Shown: positions 31,994 through 41,126 of the stretch, one piece after another
Layout of the letters: every line of letters begins with the position of its first letter
Numbering within the stretch: the stretch's first letter is position 1
DNA from: Skermanella aerolata KACC 11604
GTDB taxonomy: Bacteria; Pseudomonadota; Alphaproteobacteria; Azospirillales; Azospirillaceae
DNA: 64,000 nucleotides
Direction of reading: 5' to 3'
Assembly: GCF_000936425.1 (NCBI RefSeq)
Contig: NZ_AVFK01000020.1
Span: 62,001 to 126,000, forward strand
The notes under the pieces: generated by a model
Told to the model about the DNA's origin: nothing
Databases searched by the model: none
What the model saw: the letters and a program-made list of their open reading frames with translations, nothing else
Position numbers and translations under genes: made by a program

Positions 31994-34900
31994 ATGCTCG
32001 GCATCCGACTCCTGGGCGAAATGGAGATATCGCGCGACGGAGAGCGGCTTGAAATGCCCCCCTCCCGGAAGACGCGCGGGCTGCTGGCCTATCTGGCGCT
32101 GGCGAACCGCCCGCTGCGCCGTGAGCGGCTCTGCGCGCTGCTGTGGGACGCTCCGGACGACCCGAAGGGCGCCTTGCGCTGGAGCCTGAGCAAGCTGCGG
32201 CCGATCGTCAACGACCCCGACCGGGCACGGATACTGGCGACGCGCGAGCTGGTGTCGTTCGATCCCGCCGGTTCGCATATCGATCTGGCTGCCGTGAGGA
32301 CGCGGCTCGACGGTGGGATCGAGGGCGTCGACACCGCCACGCTGAAGGAACTGCAAGCCGAGTTCCGGGGCGACTTCCTGGAAGGGATGGAGCTTTCCGC
32401 CTGCCCGGACTTCGAAGTCTGGCGGATAGCCGTCCGGGAAGAGGCGCGGGCCCTGCACCGCCAGATCCTGTCGGCCGTGGTGGAGCGTCATGCCGGCGAA
32501 CCCGATATGGCGCTGCCGTTCGCCCGCCGCGCCGTGGCACTCGACCCGGACGACGCGGGCAGACATTCGCTGCTACTGCGTCTGCTCGCCGAGAGCGGCC
32601 GGCGGGACGCGGCCGAGGAGCAGTATGTCGTTTCCCTGCGCCAGCTTCGCGACCATGCAGCACCCGCCGAACCGCTGGTGGCGGCGTGGCAGGACCTGCG
32701 GCGGAAGACGCCCGCCGCACCCGCCGTATCCGCCGCAGTGGAGCCGGCGCAGGCGCCGGTGCCGGAGTTGGATCGAGCACCGGTTCCAATCGCGGTTTCG
32801 GGACTGGCTGGGGCGGAGCGGAAGGTCGCGACCGTGCTCGCCGCCTGCGTTCACCGGATCGCGGATGACGGCGCCGACCCGGAGGAACTGTCGAGGCAGG
32901 CGGATTTCCTGACGGCGCTCCGGCCACTGGTCGAAAGCTTCGGCGGGATGATGGGGGCAGCGCTAGGCACCTCGGCGGTCGTGCTGTTCGGCGTCGAGCG
33001 GACCCTCGAGGACCACGCCGTCCAGGCTTGCCGGGCGGCGCTCGCGATGCGGGCCGCCCTGGCGTCCGGCAGCGGCGGCGAGCTTTGCCTGTCGGCCTGC
33101 CTGGATACGGGCGAGGTCCTGGTGCGGGAGACGGCGGCGGGCGGGGCGGAAACCATCGGACCGGCCATCCAGACCGCCGCCCGGCTGGTGCACCTGCTCC
33201 CCGTCGGGATCATGGCAGTGACATCGGCCGTCTTCGACCGGACGGCGGGATATTTCCGCTTTGCCGATCCGCGCGACTTCGCGCCGGAACACGCCGCCGG
33301 ACCGGCGGCCCTGCGGGACCTGCTGGGCGCTACCCGTGCCCGCACCCGCTGGGACCTGACGGCGGCGCGCGGGCTCGATGCCTTCATCGGACGGGCGGCC
33401 GAACTCGCGACCCTCGACGAAGCGCGCCGGAAGGCCGGCGCCGGGCAGGGCCGGATCGTCTCCATCGTGGGGGATGCCGGGATCGGGAAGTCCAGGCTGA
33501 CGCATCATTTCGCCCAAGCGCTGCCGGACGCCGGCTGGACCCTGCTGCTTGCCGACAGCGCCCCGCACGAGACCGGCGCTTTCCTGCCGGTCCGCAGGAT
33601 GCTGCGCGGCTGGCTGGGCATCGCGGACACGGCCGAACCTGAGGCGGTGGCGGGCCGGCTGCGCGAGATGGTGGAACCGCTCGATCTTCTACCGGCCGCT
33701 CCAGCCCTGTCCTGGCTGCTCGACTTGCCCGTCGAGAACCCGGACTGGAAGCGGATGGGAGCTTCCCAGCGCCAGCGTTCGATCATCGACGGCGTCCTGG
33801 CGCTGCTGACGGCCCAAGCGCGGCGCGGACCTGTCGTGATCGTCATGGACGACCTGCACTGGGCCGACGAGGAAAGCATCGCTGTCATAGACGGGCTGGT
33901 GCGGATACTGCCGCCCGCCGCGATCCTTCTGCTGGTGACGTACCGGCCCGGTTTCCGTGATGCCTGGACGGCGCACAGCTGCTACACGCTCTGCCATCTG
34001 GACCCCCTGACGGACGATCATGCCGACACCCTGCTCAGCCGCCTGCTGGGTCCGGGCGAGGACCTGGACCCGGTCAAGCGCGGCCTGATCCGGCGTGCCG
34101 AGGGCAATCCCCTGTTTCTTGAGGAAATGACAAGAGCCTTGGTGGAAACCGGACGGCTGGAGGGACGGCCCGGCGCCTATCGCGCGGTGGGGGATGTCGA
34201 TGACCTCGGCATGCCCGCCACGGTCCAGGACGTGATCGCGGCCCGCATCGGTCTGCTGGGAGCGCTGGAAAAGCAGGTGCTCCAGACGGCGTCCGTGCTG
34301 GGCCGGACGGTCCCGCTTGATCCGCTGCTGGCGGTCTGCCGCTACGGCGACGAGGCGGTACGGGATGCGCTGGCGGTGCTGAACGCCGCCGAGTTCCTGT
34401 ACCAGACGCGTTTCCTCCCCTCCGCCGAATACAGGTTCAAGCACGAGCTGACCCGTCAGGTCTCCTATGGAAGCCTGCCCCGGCCCCGCCGTGTCGCGTT
34501 GCATGCGGCGGTCGCCGCCGCGATGGAAAGCCTGTGGCCCAACGGCCTTGCGGCTGTCGTCGATGCGCTGGCGGACCATTGCGAAGCGGGGGAACAGTGG
34601 GACAAGGCCGCACGCTACCTGATCCAGGCGGCGGCCAAGGCGAAGTCGCGCTACGGGCTGGCCCAGGCGATAGCCTTGGCCGAACGCGGTCTTGCCGCCG
34701 CCGAGAAGACCGGAGATCCGGACGAGCGATGCCGCATCGAGGCTCTGACCCTGCTGGGCGACCTGCTGAGCCTGCGCGGAGATCTGGCGGGGGCCAACGG
34801 GGCTTACGTGCAGGCGCTCGGTTTGGAAGAGGACGGGCATCGCCGTCCGGCGATCGCCAACCGGCTTCACCGCCCTCTCAGCATGACGCGGGCCGGCGGG

Positions 34901-35671
34901 CGCGTTGCCTATTACGAGCACGGGGCGGGATCGACGACGCTGGTCTTCATCCATCCCTTCGTCTACGGCCTGCCGGTGTTCCAGCCGCTGATCGAGGACC
35001 TGTGCCAGGAGTTCCGGATCATCACGATCGACCCGCGCGGCACCGGCGCATCGGACCCGCTGGCGCCCGGCTACGACATGCACGACCACACCGAGGACGT
35101 CCGCGCGGTGCTGGCGGAGGCCGGAGCCGGCGGACCGGTCGTCGGCGTCGGTATTTCCCGGGGCGTGCTGCTGCTGATCCGGCTTGCCGTGCTTCAGCCG
35201 GAGCTTCTCAGCAGGATCGTCCTGGTCGGGGCCTATTGGCGTCAGACCGTCGGTCTGGGGACGAAGGTCCCGGAAGGGGCGGAGGCCGGCGGCCTGATGG
35301 CGGCGCTGGAAGCCGGCGACCTGCGCCGCGCCGTCGAGGCCTTCGCGCCGACGATCTTCTCCGAGCCGGGGACGGAGGAGTTGCGGAAGCAGTTCATCGA
35401 TCAGTGCCTCAACCTGCATGAGGATACCATCAGGCGCTTCTTCACCTTCGATCCCAGGAACGATGTCACCGGCCTACTGGGGCGCGTCACCGTCCCGACG
35501 CTGTTGGCCCATGGCGGCGACGACCGGGACGTGCCCTTCGCCGCCGCCCGCGAGATGGCGGGCAGGATACCGGGAGCGTCGCTCTACTGCTTCGAAGGAA
35601 AGGGCCACCTGCCGACCTTCACCGCCACGGCGGAGTTCTGCGACGTGCTGAGGCGTTTCGTGCGGGGGTGA
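31994..35671 (+). CDS. SARP/BTAD - degenerate class III cyclase - AAA ATPase - alpha/beta hydrolase fusion
   Basis: 1225 residues from ATG 31994, which has GGAGG five bases upstream. Residues 1-95: OmpR/SARP-type winged helix (MLGIRLLGEMEISRDGERLE). Residues 96-240: bacterial transcriptional activator domain. Residues 273-430: class III adenylate cyclase homology domain (ERKVATVLAACV...TAARLVHLLP) in which the two metal-binding Asp positions are lost (ATVLAAC and GTSAVVLFG), so no cyclase activity is expected. Residues 470-930: AAA/STAND-like ATPase, Walker A GDAGIGKS near 493 and Walker B VIVMDDLHWAD near 613, then helical repeats. Residues 955-1225: alpha/beta hydrolase with nucleophile Ser1055 (GISRG), acid in GGDDRDVP and His in GKGHLP. 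It reads as a ligand-gated transcription activator. No obvious target beside it. Confidence 0.85.
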   Translation: MLGIRLLGEMEISRDGERLEMPPSRKTRGLLAYLALANRPLRRERLCALLWDAPDDPKGALRWSLSKLRPIVNDPDRARILATRELVSFDPAGSHIDLAAVRTRLDGGIEGVDTATLKELQAEFRGDFLEGMELSACPDFEVWRIAVREEARALHRQILSAVVERHAGEPDMALPFARRAVALDPDDAGRHSLLLRLLAESGRRDAAEEQYVVSLRQLRDHAAPAEPLVAAWQDLRRKTPAAPAVSAAVEPAQAPVPELDRAPVPIAVSGLAGAERKVATVLAACVHRIADDGADPEELSRQADFLTALRPLVESFGGMMGAALGTSAVVLFGVERTLEDHAVQACRAALAMRAALASGSGGELCLSACLDTGEVLVRETAAGGAETIGPAIQTAARLVHLLPVGIMAVTSAVFDRTAGYFRFADPRDFAPEHAAGPAALRDLLGATRARTRWDLTAARGLDAFIGRAAELATLDEARRKAGAGQGRIVSIVGDAGIGKSRLTHHFAQALPDAGWTLLLADSAPHETGAFLPVRRMLRGWLGIADTAEPEAVAGRLREMVEPLDLLPAAPALSWLLDLPVENPDWKRMGASQRQRSIIDGVLALLTAQARRGPVVIVMDDLHWADEESIAVIDGLVRILPPAAILLLVTYRPGFRDAWTAHSCYTLCHLDPLTDDHADTLLSRLLGPGEDLDPVKRGLIRRAEGNPLFLEEMTRALVETGRLEGRPGAYRAVGDVDDLGMPATVQDVIAARIGLLGALEKQVLQTASVLGRTVPLDPLLAVCRYGDEAVRDALAVLNAAEFLYQTRFLPSAEYRFKHELTRQVSYGSLPRPRRVALHAAVAAAMESLWPNGLAAVVDALADHCEAGEQWDKAARYLIQAAAKAKSRYGLAQAIALAERGLAAAEKTGDPDERCRIEALTLLGDLLSLRGDLAGANGAYVQALGLEEDGHRRPAIANRLHRPLSMTRAGGRVAYYEHGAGSTTLVFIHPFVYGLPVFQPLIEDLCQEFRIITIDPRGTGASDPLAPGYDMHDHTEDVRAVLAEAGAGGPVVGVGISRGVLLLIRLAVLQPELLSRIVLVGAYWRQTVGLGTKVPEGAEAGGLMAALEAGDLRRAVEAFAPTIFSEPGTEELRKQFIDQCLNLHEDTIRRFFTFDPRNDVTGLLGRVTVPTLLAHGGDDRDVPFAAAREMAGRIPGASLYCFEGKGHLPTFTATAEFCDVLRRFVRG

Positions 35672-35717
35672 GGGTGCATGGCGTCAATCTACACTGCGAG
35701 AACCGTTGCTCCGACCA

Positions 35718-36881
35718 TCACTCGGCCAGTTCGCGCATGACCTTGATCAGGTCGGACTTGCCTTCGAAGCCGATGCCAGGCAATTCGGGCATGACGATGT
35801 GCCCGTCCTGGACACGCACACCGTCCGGGAAGCCGCCGTAAGGCTGGAACAGGTCCGGGTAGCTCTCGTTGCCGCCGAGCCCGAGGCCGGCGGCGATGTT
35901 GAGCGACATCTGGTGTCCGCCGTGGGGGATGCAGCGCGACGGCGACCAGCCGAACTGATCCAGGACGTCAAGGGTGCGCAGGTATTCGACCAGGCCATAG
36001 GACAGGGCACAGTCGAACTGCAGGAAATCGCGGTCGGGCCGCATCCCGCCATAGCGCAGGAGATTGCGCGCATCCTGGTGTGAGAACAGGTTCTCGCCGG
36101 TCGCCATCGGGCCGGGGTAGAACTCGGACAAGGCGGCCTGGAGAGCGTAGTCCAGCGGGTCGCCGACCTCTTCGTACCAGAACAGGGGATAGTTGCGCAG
36201 CATCTTGGCGTAGGCGATGCCGGTCTCAAGATCGAACCGCCCGTTCACGTCGACCGCGAGCTGCGCCTGCGAGCCGATTTCAGTGAGTACCGCCTCGATC
36301 CGGCGCTGGTCCTCGTCGATGGGGACGCCGCCGATCTTCATCTTCACGACGTTATAACCGCGGTCGAGGTAGCTGCGCATCTCGGCCCGGAGAGCGGTGT
36401 CGTCCTTGCCGGGATAGTAATAGCCGCCGGCCGCGTACACGAAGACCCTCGGGTTCGCCTCGCGGCCCTTGCGCTCGGCCAGCAGGCGGAAGAGCGGCTT
36501 GCCCGCGATCTTGGCCGTGGCATCCCAGATGGCCATGTCGAGGGTGCCGACCGCCACCGAACGCTCGCCGTGACCGCCCGGCTTCTCGTTCGTCATCATC
36601 GCGGCCCAGATCCTGTGCGGATCGAGGTTGTCGCCGCTGTCGTCGAGCAGGCTCTCGGGAGCCGCCTCGAGGATCCGGTCGCGGAAGCGCTCGCGGATCA
36701 GGCCGCCCTGGCCGTAGCGGCCGTTCGAGTTGAAACCGTAGCCGACCACGCGCCGCCCGTCGCGGACGACGTCGGTGACCACCGCCACCAGGCTCGCGGT
36801 CATTTTCGAGAAGTCGATGTAGGCGTTGCGGATGGGCGAAGCGATCGGCTTGGTGATCTCGCAGACGTCGATGATACGCAT
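35718..36881 (-). CDS. tarD: D(-)-tartrate dehydratase (enolase superfamily)
   Basis: A 387-residue enolase-superfamily enzyme removing water from D-tartrate to give oxaloacetate. The sequence follows the characterised Bradyrhizobium TarD closely from memory: RNAYIDFSKMTASLVAVVTD, RYGQGGLIRERF, MTNEKPGGHGERSVAVGTLD. The KxK base (VVKMKIGG), metal ligands in AVDVNGRF, WYEEVGDPLDY and MATGENLFS, and the His of CIPHGGHQM are all present. The start MRIIDV at 36881 is preceded by GGGGAAA. A LysR gene is transcribed divergently 129 bases away and is its likely regulator. Confidence 0.93.
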   Translation of the reverse strand: MRIIDVCEITKPIASPIRNAYIDFSKMTASLVAVVTDVVRDGRRVVGYGFNSNGRYGQGGLIRERFRDRILEAAPESLLDDSGDNLDPHRIWAAMMTNEKPGGHGERSVAVGTLDMAIWDATAKIAGKPLFRLLAERKGREANPRVFVYAAGGYYYPGKDDTALRAEMRSYLDRGYNVVKMKIGGVPIDEDQRRIEAVLTEIGSQAQLAVDVNGRFDLETGIAYAKMLRNYPLFWYEEVGDPLDYALQAALSEFYPGPMATGENLFSHQDARNLLRYGGMRPDRDFLQFDCALSYGLVEYLRTLDVLDQFGWSPSRCIPHGGHQMSLNIAAGLGLGGNESYPDLFQPYGGFPDGVRVQDGHIVMPELPGIGFEGKSDLIKVMRELAE

Positions 36882-37009
36882 GGATGGTTTCCCCAGGGTA
36901 AGATTTGGTTGAAGGCTCCTCATGCGGAAGCCTGACTATCAACTACCTCTGGACGCTGCCGATTGGCCAATGCCAAGATCGGTGCGCCTTATGCAGGATC
37001 GGTATCGTC

Positions 37010-37927
37010 ATGGATCTGGACTGGCTCAAGGACTTCCTGGCGCTGGCGGAGCATAAGAATTTCTCGCGCGCGGCGGACGCTCGCAACGTGACGCAACCAG
37101 CCTTCAGCCGGCGCATCCGCGCACTGGAGGATTGGATAGGCACTCCGCTCTTCGTGCGGGGCGCACAGGGAGCAACCCTGACGCCGGCCGGCAGCTATTT
37201 CCTGCCGCTGGCCGACGACCTGATGCGCAACCTGCATCGGGCGCGCCGCGACACGAGGGCCATGGGCGAGCACGCGGGAACGACGCTGTCGATCGCCGCG
37301 ACGCACGCCCTCTCGTTTACGTTTTTTCCCGCCTGGATACGCGGGCACATGCGTTTCGAGGCGCTCGGCACCCTCAACCTGATCTCGGACAGCATGGAAG
37401 CCTGCGAGGAGATCATGCTCGGCGGCGAGGTGCATTTCCTGCTGTGCCACTATCATGCGGACGCGCCGACGCGCTTCGAGCCTTCCCGGTTCCAGAGCGT
37501 CCATGTGGGCGACGATGTGCTGGTTCCGGTCTGCGCGCCGGACGCGGAGAACCGCCCGGTCTGGCCGCTTCCAGGCTCACGGGAAAGACGGACGAGGCTG
37601 CTCGCCTACAGCCAGGCTTCCGGGCTTGGCCGGATTTTGGCGGCACATCAAGGCGGCGGGGACGGGATCGCCTGCCTGGAGACCGTCTTTACCTCGCATC
37701 TCGCCGCAACGCTGCTGACCATGGCCCGCGAAGGGCACGGCGTCGCCTGGCTTCCCCTGACGCTGGCCGCGGACGACCTGACACACGCGCGTCTGGTACG
37801 GGCGGGACCGGAGCAGTTCGATATTCCTATCGAGATCAGGCTTATCAGGGCGTTCGATTGCCGCAACCATGCCGCGGACGAGTTGTGGAATCTTCTGAGC
37901 GGGAGCCCCACAAATCACATCGGCTGA
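37010..37927 (+). CDS. LysR-type transcriptional regulator
   Basis: A 305-residue LysR protein. The N-terminal winged helix (residues 1-60) shows the usual F..A..NFSRAADA.N.TQPAFSRRIRALE.W.G.PLF.R pattern, followed by a linker helix and the effector-binding domain. Divergent from tarD, so probably its tartrate-responsive activator; this is inference from position. The start at ATG 37010 gives the standard MDLDWLKDFLALAEHKNFSR opening; an upstream extension to 36905 has no ribosome-binding site. Confidence 0.92.
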   Translation: MDLDWLKDFLALAEHKNFSRAADARNVTQPAFSRRIRALEDWIGTPLFVRGAQGATLTPAGSYFLPLADDLMRNLHRARRDTRAMGEHAGTTLSIAATHALSFTFFPAWIRGHMRFEALGTLNLISDSMEACEEIMLGGEVHFLLCHYHADAPTRFEPSRFQSVHVGDDVLVPVCAPDAENRPVWPLPGSRERRTRLLAYSQASGLGRILAAHQGGGDGIACLETVFTSHLAATLLTMAREGHGVAWLPLTLAADDLTHARLVRAGPEQFDIPIEIRLIRAFDCRNHAADELWNLLSGSPTNHIG

Positions 37928-37953
37928 TTTGAAAAAGCCTGTCCTGCCCGCCT

Positions 37954-39297
37954 TCACTCCTCCCTGAACGCGGCGCGGAAGGTGTCGCTGACGGGTTGCA
38001 GCAGGTATTCCATCATGGTGCGCTCGCCGGTCACGATCATGGTTTCCGCCGGCATGCCGGGCTGGAGCTGGCGGGTGCCGAGCTTGGCGAGTTCCTTCGC
38101 ATCGACGGCGATCCGGGCGGTGTAGTAGGTGACGCCGGTCCGTTCCTCCGTCATCGCGTCGGCGGAGACCAGCGAGACCGTGCCTTCCAGCTGCGGCGTG
38201 GTGCGCATCTTGAAGGCGCTGAAGATCACCTTGGCCGGCAGCCCGGCATGGACGACGTCAATATCGGTCGGACGCACCTTCGCCTCGATCACCAGCCGGT
38301 CGTCCCGGGGCACGAGGTCGAGGATCGCGCCGCCGGGGGCGACGACGGCGCCAGGGGAGAAGTAGCGCAGGCGGACGACGGTGCCGGCTTCCGGCGCCGC
38401 GACGTCGCGGCGGCCCTGGCGGACCTGGGCGGAGGCCAGCTTCTCCCGCACTTCGGCCAGCCGCATCTGCACCTCGCGTAATTCGGTCGCGACTTCGCGC
38501 TGGTCGTCCGCTTCCATGCGGATGATCTCCAGCTCGGCTTCGGCGATCGCTTCGCGGGCTTGGGCGATGCGGTTGGCGTATTCCCCCTGTTCGCCCTCCA
38601 GATCGACGGCCTGACGCTTCAGCGCCAGCAGGCGCGGCTTGCGTTCCAAGCCCTTGTCGGCCAACTCCTGGACTCCGACCAGTTCCTCGCGGATCAGGGC
38701 CGACTGGCCGCGTCCCGATGCCAGTTGCGCGTTGAGCGCGCCGATCTGGGCGTCGTACTGCGCGATGCGCTGGCGCGTGACGGTGATGCGGCCGTGGAGG
38801 GAAGCGCGGCGGCTTTCGAAGATGCGTTCCTGGCCGGTCAGGATCTCGTCCATCTCAGGGTCGGTGCGGAGTGCGGCCAGCAGGGCCGGGAAGATCAGGC
38901 GGTCCGCGTGGCGCTGCTCGGCGAGCAGTCTCGCTTCCTGGGCGGCATAGGCGCGGCGCTGGCCTTCCAGCAGGGTCACGACGGAGCGGGTCTCCAGATC
39001 GTCCAGCCGCATCAGCACCTGTCCGGCTTCGACATGGTCGCCGTCGCGCACCAGGATCTCGGCGATGACGCCGCCGTCCAGGTGCTGCACCGTCTTGCGG
39101 TTGGTGTCCGCCGTGACGACGCCGGGCGCCACGGCGGCGCTCGACAGCGGCGCCAGCACCGCCCAGGTGCCGAAGCCGCCGAAACCGGCGACCGCCATGA
39201 AGATGCCGGCTGCCAGCGTGCGCGCGACCGGCGGCTTGTCGGCGAGGACGGCGGCGGTGGAGAAGGCGGCGGGAGATGCATAGGTGAGCGATGTCAT
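37954..39297 (-). CDS. Type I secretion membrane-fusion protein (HlyD/PrtE family)
   Basis: A 447-residue periplasmic adaptor. One membrane helix at about residues 25-50 (ARTLAAGIFMAVAGFGGFG), then a short lipoyl half (GVVTADTNRKTVQHLDGGVIAEILV, VEAGQVLMRLDD), a long coiled coil (about 100-290) and the second lipoyl half with APEAGTVVRLRYFSPGAVV and the C-terminal beta domain ending near SDTFRAAF. It links the ABC exporter to an outer-membrane TolC-like channel, which is not encoded in this window. Starts 11 bases after the exporter stop; GAGGAA precedes ATG 39297. Confidence 0.93.
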   Translation of the reverse strand: MTSLTYASPAAFSTAAVLADKPPVARTLAAGIFMAVAGFGGFGTWAVLAPLSSAAVAPGVVTADTNRKTVQHLDGGVIAEILVRDGDHVEAGQVLMRLDDLETRSVVTLLEGQRRAYAAQEARLLAEQRHADRLIFPALLAALRTDPEMDEILTGQERIFESRRASLHGRITVTRQRIAQYDAQIGALNAQLASGRGQSALIREELVGVQELADKGLERKPRLLALKRQAVDLEGEQGEYANRIAQAREAIAEAELEIIRMEADDQREVATELREVQMRLAEVREKLASAQVRQGRRDVAAPEAGTVVRLRYFSPGAVVAPGGAILDLVPRDDRLVIEAKVRPTDIDVVHAGLPAKVIFSAFKMRTTPQLEGTVSLVSADAMTEERTGVTYYTARIAVDAKELAKLGTRQLQPGMPAETMIVTGERTMMEYLLQPVSDTFRAAFREE

Positions 39298-39307
39298 GAC
39301 AGCTTCC

Positions 39308-41023
39308 TCACGATGCCGTTTGCGGCATAGGCTGGTTCTTGGCGGGGACGGCCTGGACCTGATGGCGGGTCAGCCGCTCGATCACGTCGGCGCGCGGGCC
39401 GAACATGTGCAGGCGGCCTTCGCGCAGCATCAGCACCCGGTCGGCCTGGGCCAGGGTGCTGGGCCGGTGGCCGACGATCACGACGGTCGTGCCGGCCTGC
39501 TTGATGGCGGCGATGGCGCGGTTGAGCGCCTCGTCGCCCTCCACGTCCAGGGCGGAGTTCGGCTCGTCCAGCACGACCAGCCTGGGCTGGCCGTAGAGGG
39601 CGCGGGCCAGCCCGATCCGTTGCCGCTGCCCGCTCGACAGCATGGCCCCGCCGTCGCCGATCTCGGTGTCGTAGCCGTTGGGCAGGCGCAGGATCATGTC
39701 GTGGCAGTCGGCCAGCCGGGCGGCGGTTACCACCGCTTCGGCGTCCGGTGTGCGGAGGCGGGCGATGTTGTCGGCGATGGTGCCGGCGAAAAGCTCGACG
39801 TCCTGCGGCAGGTAGCCCAGGTGCCGGCCGATGTCGTCGCGCCGCCAGGAGAAGATCTCCGCCCCGTCGAGCCGGACGGTGCCGGCGGTCGGGGGATGAA
39901 GGCCGACCAGCATGCGGGCCAGCGTCGACTTGCCGGCGGCGGAATGGCCGATCACGGCCAAGGCTTCACCCGGCGGGACCTCGAACGTTATCCCGGCCAG
40001 GATGGGCTTCTGCCCATCGGGCATCCGGAACGTCAGGTTCTCGACCGTCAGGTGGCCCTTGGGGGCGGGCAGCGGCAATCCCGCCGGCCGGCGTGCCGGG
40101 CGGTTGAAGAACTCCTCCAGCCGCTGGCGGGCGGCGCGGGCGTTGGAAACCTGCTTCCAGCCGCCGACCGCCAGCTCGACCGGCTGGAGCGCCCGGCCCA
40201 GCAGGATCGAGCCGGCGATCATGGTGCCGCCGGTGATCTCGTGGCGGACGACCAGCCACGCGCCCAGGCCGAGGATCGCGATCTGGACCATCTGGCGCAG
40301 GAACTTGGTCGCGTTGACCAGCACGGCGTTGCGGGTCATGACGGTGGCCTGATATGTCAGCTGGACTTCGTGATCCGCTTCCCAGCGCCGGATCAGTCCC
40401 GGCATCAGGTCCATCGCCTCCACCGCCTCGGCATTGCGGAGAGCGGAGTCGGCGGTCCGCATCGCCCGGCGGTTCGCCATCCCGGCGGCGGACAGCGGCT
40501 TGGCCGTGACGTGGCTGTTGACCAGGGCCAGCGCGAACAGCACGACCGCGGCGCCGGCCGCCATGTGGCCCAGGACCGGGTGCAGCAGGTAGATCACCGC
40601 CAGATAGACCGGGACCCACGGAGCGTCGAACAGGAACGTGATGCCGCCGCCGAAGAACCCGCGCAGACTGTCGAGGTCGCGGAGCGCGTCCATCCGGTCG
40701 CCGCGCCCGGCCAGCACGCCGTCGAGCGAGCGCTCCAGCGCGGGGGCCGAGAGCCGCCGGTCCAGCCACTCGCCGAGCTGGCCGAGCATGCGGGAGCGGA
40801 CGAAGTCCAGCGCCGACATCAGCGCCAGGGCGCCGCCGGCCGCCAGGGTCAGGAACGCCAGCGTGGCGAGGCTGCCCGACGCCAGCACCCGGTCGAACAC
40901 CTGCATCATGTAGAGCGAGGAGGTCAGCATCAGGATGTTGATCAGCAGGCTGAAAGCCGCGATCCAGAGGAGAGGTTGGCGGCACCGTCCCAGCGCCGCG
41001 GCCAGGGGCCGGTCGTTCGACAT
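39308..41023 (-). CDS. Type I secretion permease/ATPase (PrtD family)
   Basis: A 571-residue fused ABC exporter. Six membrane helices in residues 20-310 form an ABC transmembrane domain, then an ATPase: Walker A IGHSAAGKSTLARML, signature LSSGQRQRIGLARALYG, Walker B LVVLDEPNSALD, and switch His in VIVGHRPST. It lacks the C39 peptidase-like domain, which fits the PrtD/LipB class exporting RTX proteins with an uncleaved C-terminal signal. ATG 41023 is preferred to a TTG ten codons upstream. Second gene of the RTX operon. Confidence 0.93.
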   Translation of the reverse strand: MSNDRPLAAALGRCRQPLLWIAAFSLLINILMLTSSLYMMQVFDRVLASGSLATLAFLTLAAGGALALMSALDFVRSRMLGQLGEWLDRRLSAPALERSLDGVLAGRGDRMDALRDLDSLRGFFGGGITFLFDAPWVPVYLAVIYLLHPVLGHMAAGAAVVLFALALVNSHVTAKPLSAAGMANRRAMRTADSALRNAEAVEAMDLMPGLIRRWEADHEVQLTYQATVMTRNAVLVNATKFLRQMVQIAILGLGAWLVVRHEITGGTMIAGSILLGRALQPVELAVGGWKQVSNARAARQRLEEFFNRPARRPAGLPLPAPKGHLTVENLTFRMPDGQKPILAGITFEVPPGEALAVIGHSAAGKSTLARMLVGLHPPTAGTVRLDGAEIFSWRRDDIGRHLGYLPQDVELFAGTIADNIARLRTPDAEAVVTAARLADCHDMILRLPNGYDTEIGDGGAMLSSGQRQRIGLARALYGQPRLVVLDEPNSALDVEGDEALNRAIAAIKQAGTTVVIVGHRPSTLAQADRVLMLREGRLHMFGPRADVIERLTRHQVQAVPAKNQPMPQTAS

Positions 41024-41075
41024 GATCAATCGTTCCCGATGGAGGGAGATCAAACCTTGAGGCTATGCGAAAAGC

Positions 41076-41104
41076 CCCGGCGGAAGGCTGTGCCTCCCGC
41101 CGGG
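41076..41104 (-). terminator. Intercistronic hairpin between the RTX gene and its exporter
   Basis: CCCGGCGG pairs with CCGCCGGG (8 bp) and, past one mismatch, AGGC pairs with GCCT around a three-base loop. Read on the minus strand it is followed by GGCTTTTCG, a short T run. It lies between the RTX stop and the exporter start, so it probably lets the substrate mRNA be made in excess over the transporter. Confidence 0.6.
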
Positions 41105-41126
41105 AAATCAGCGCGTCCGCGCGGCG

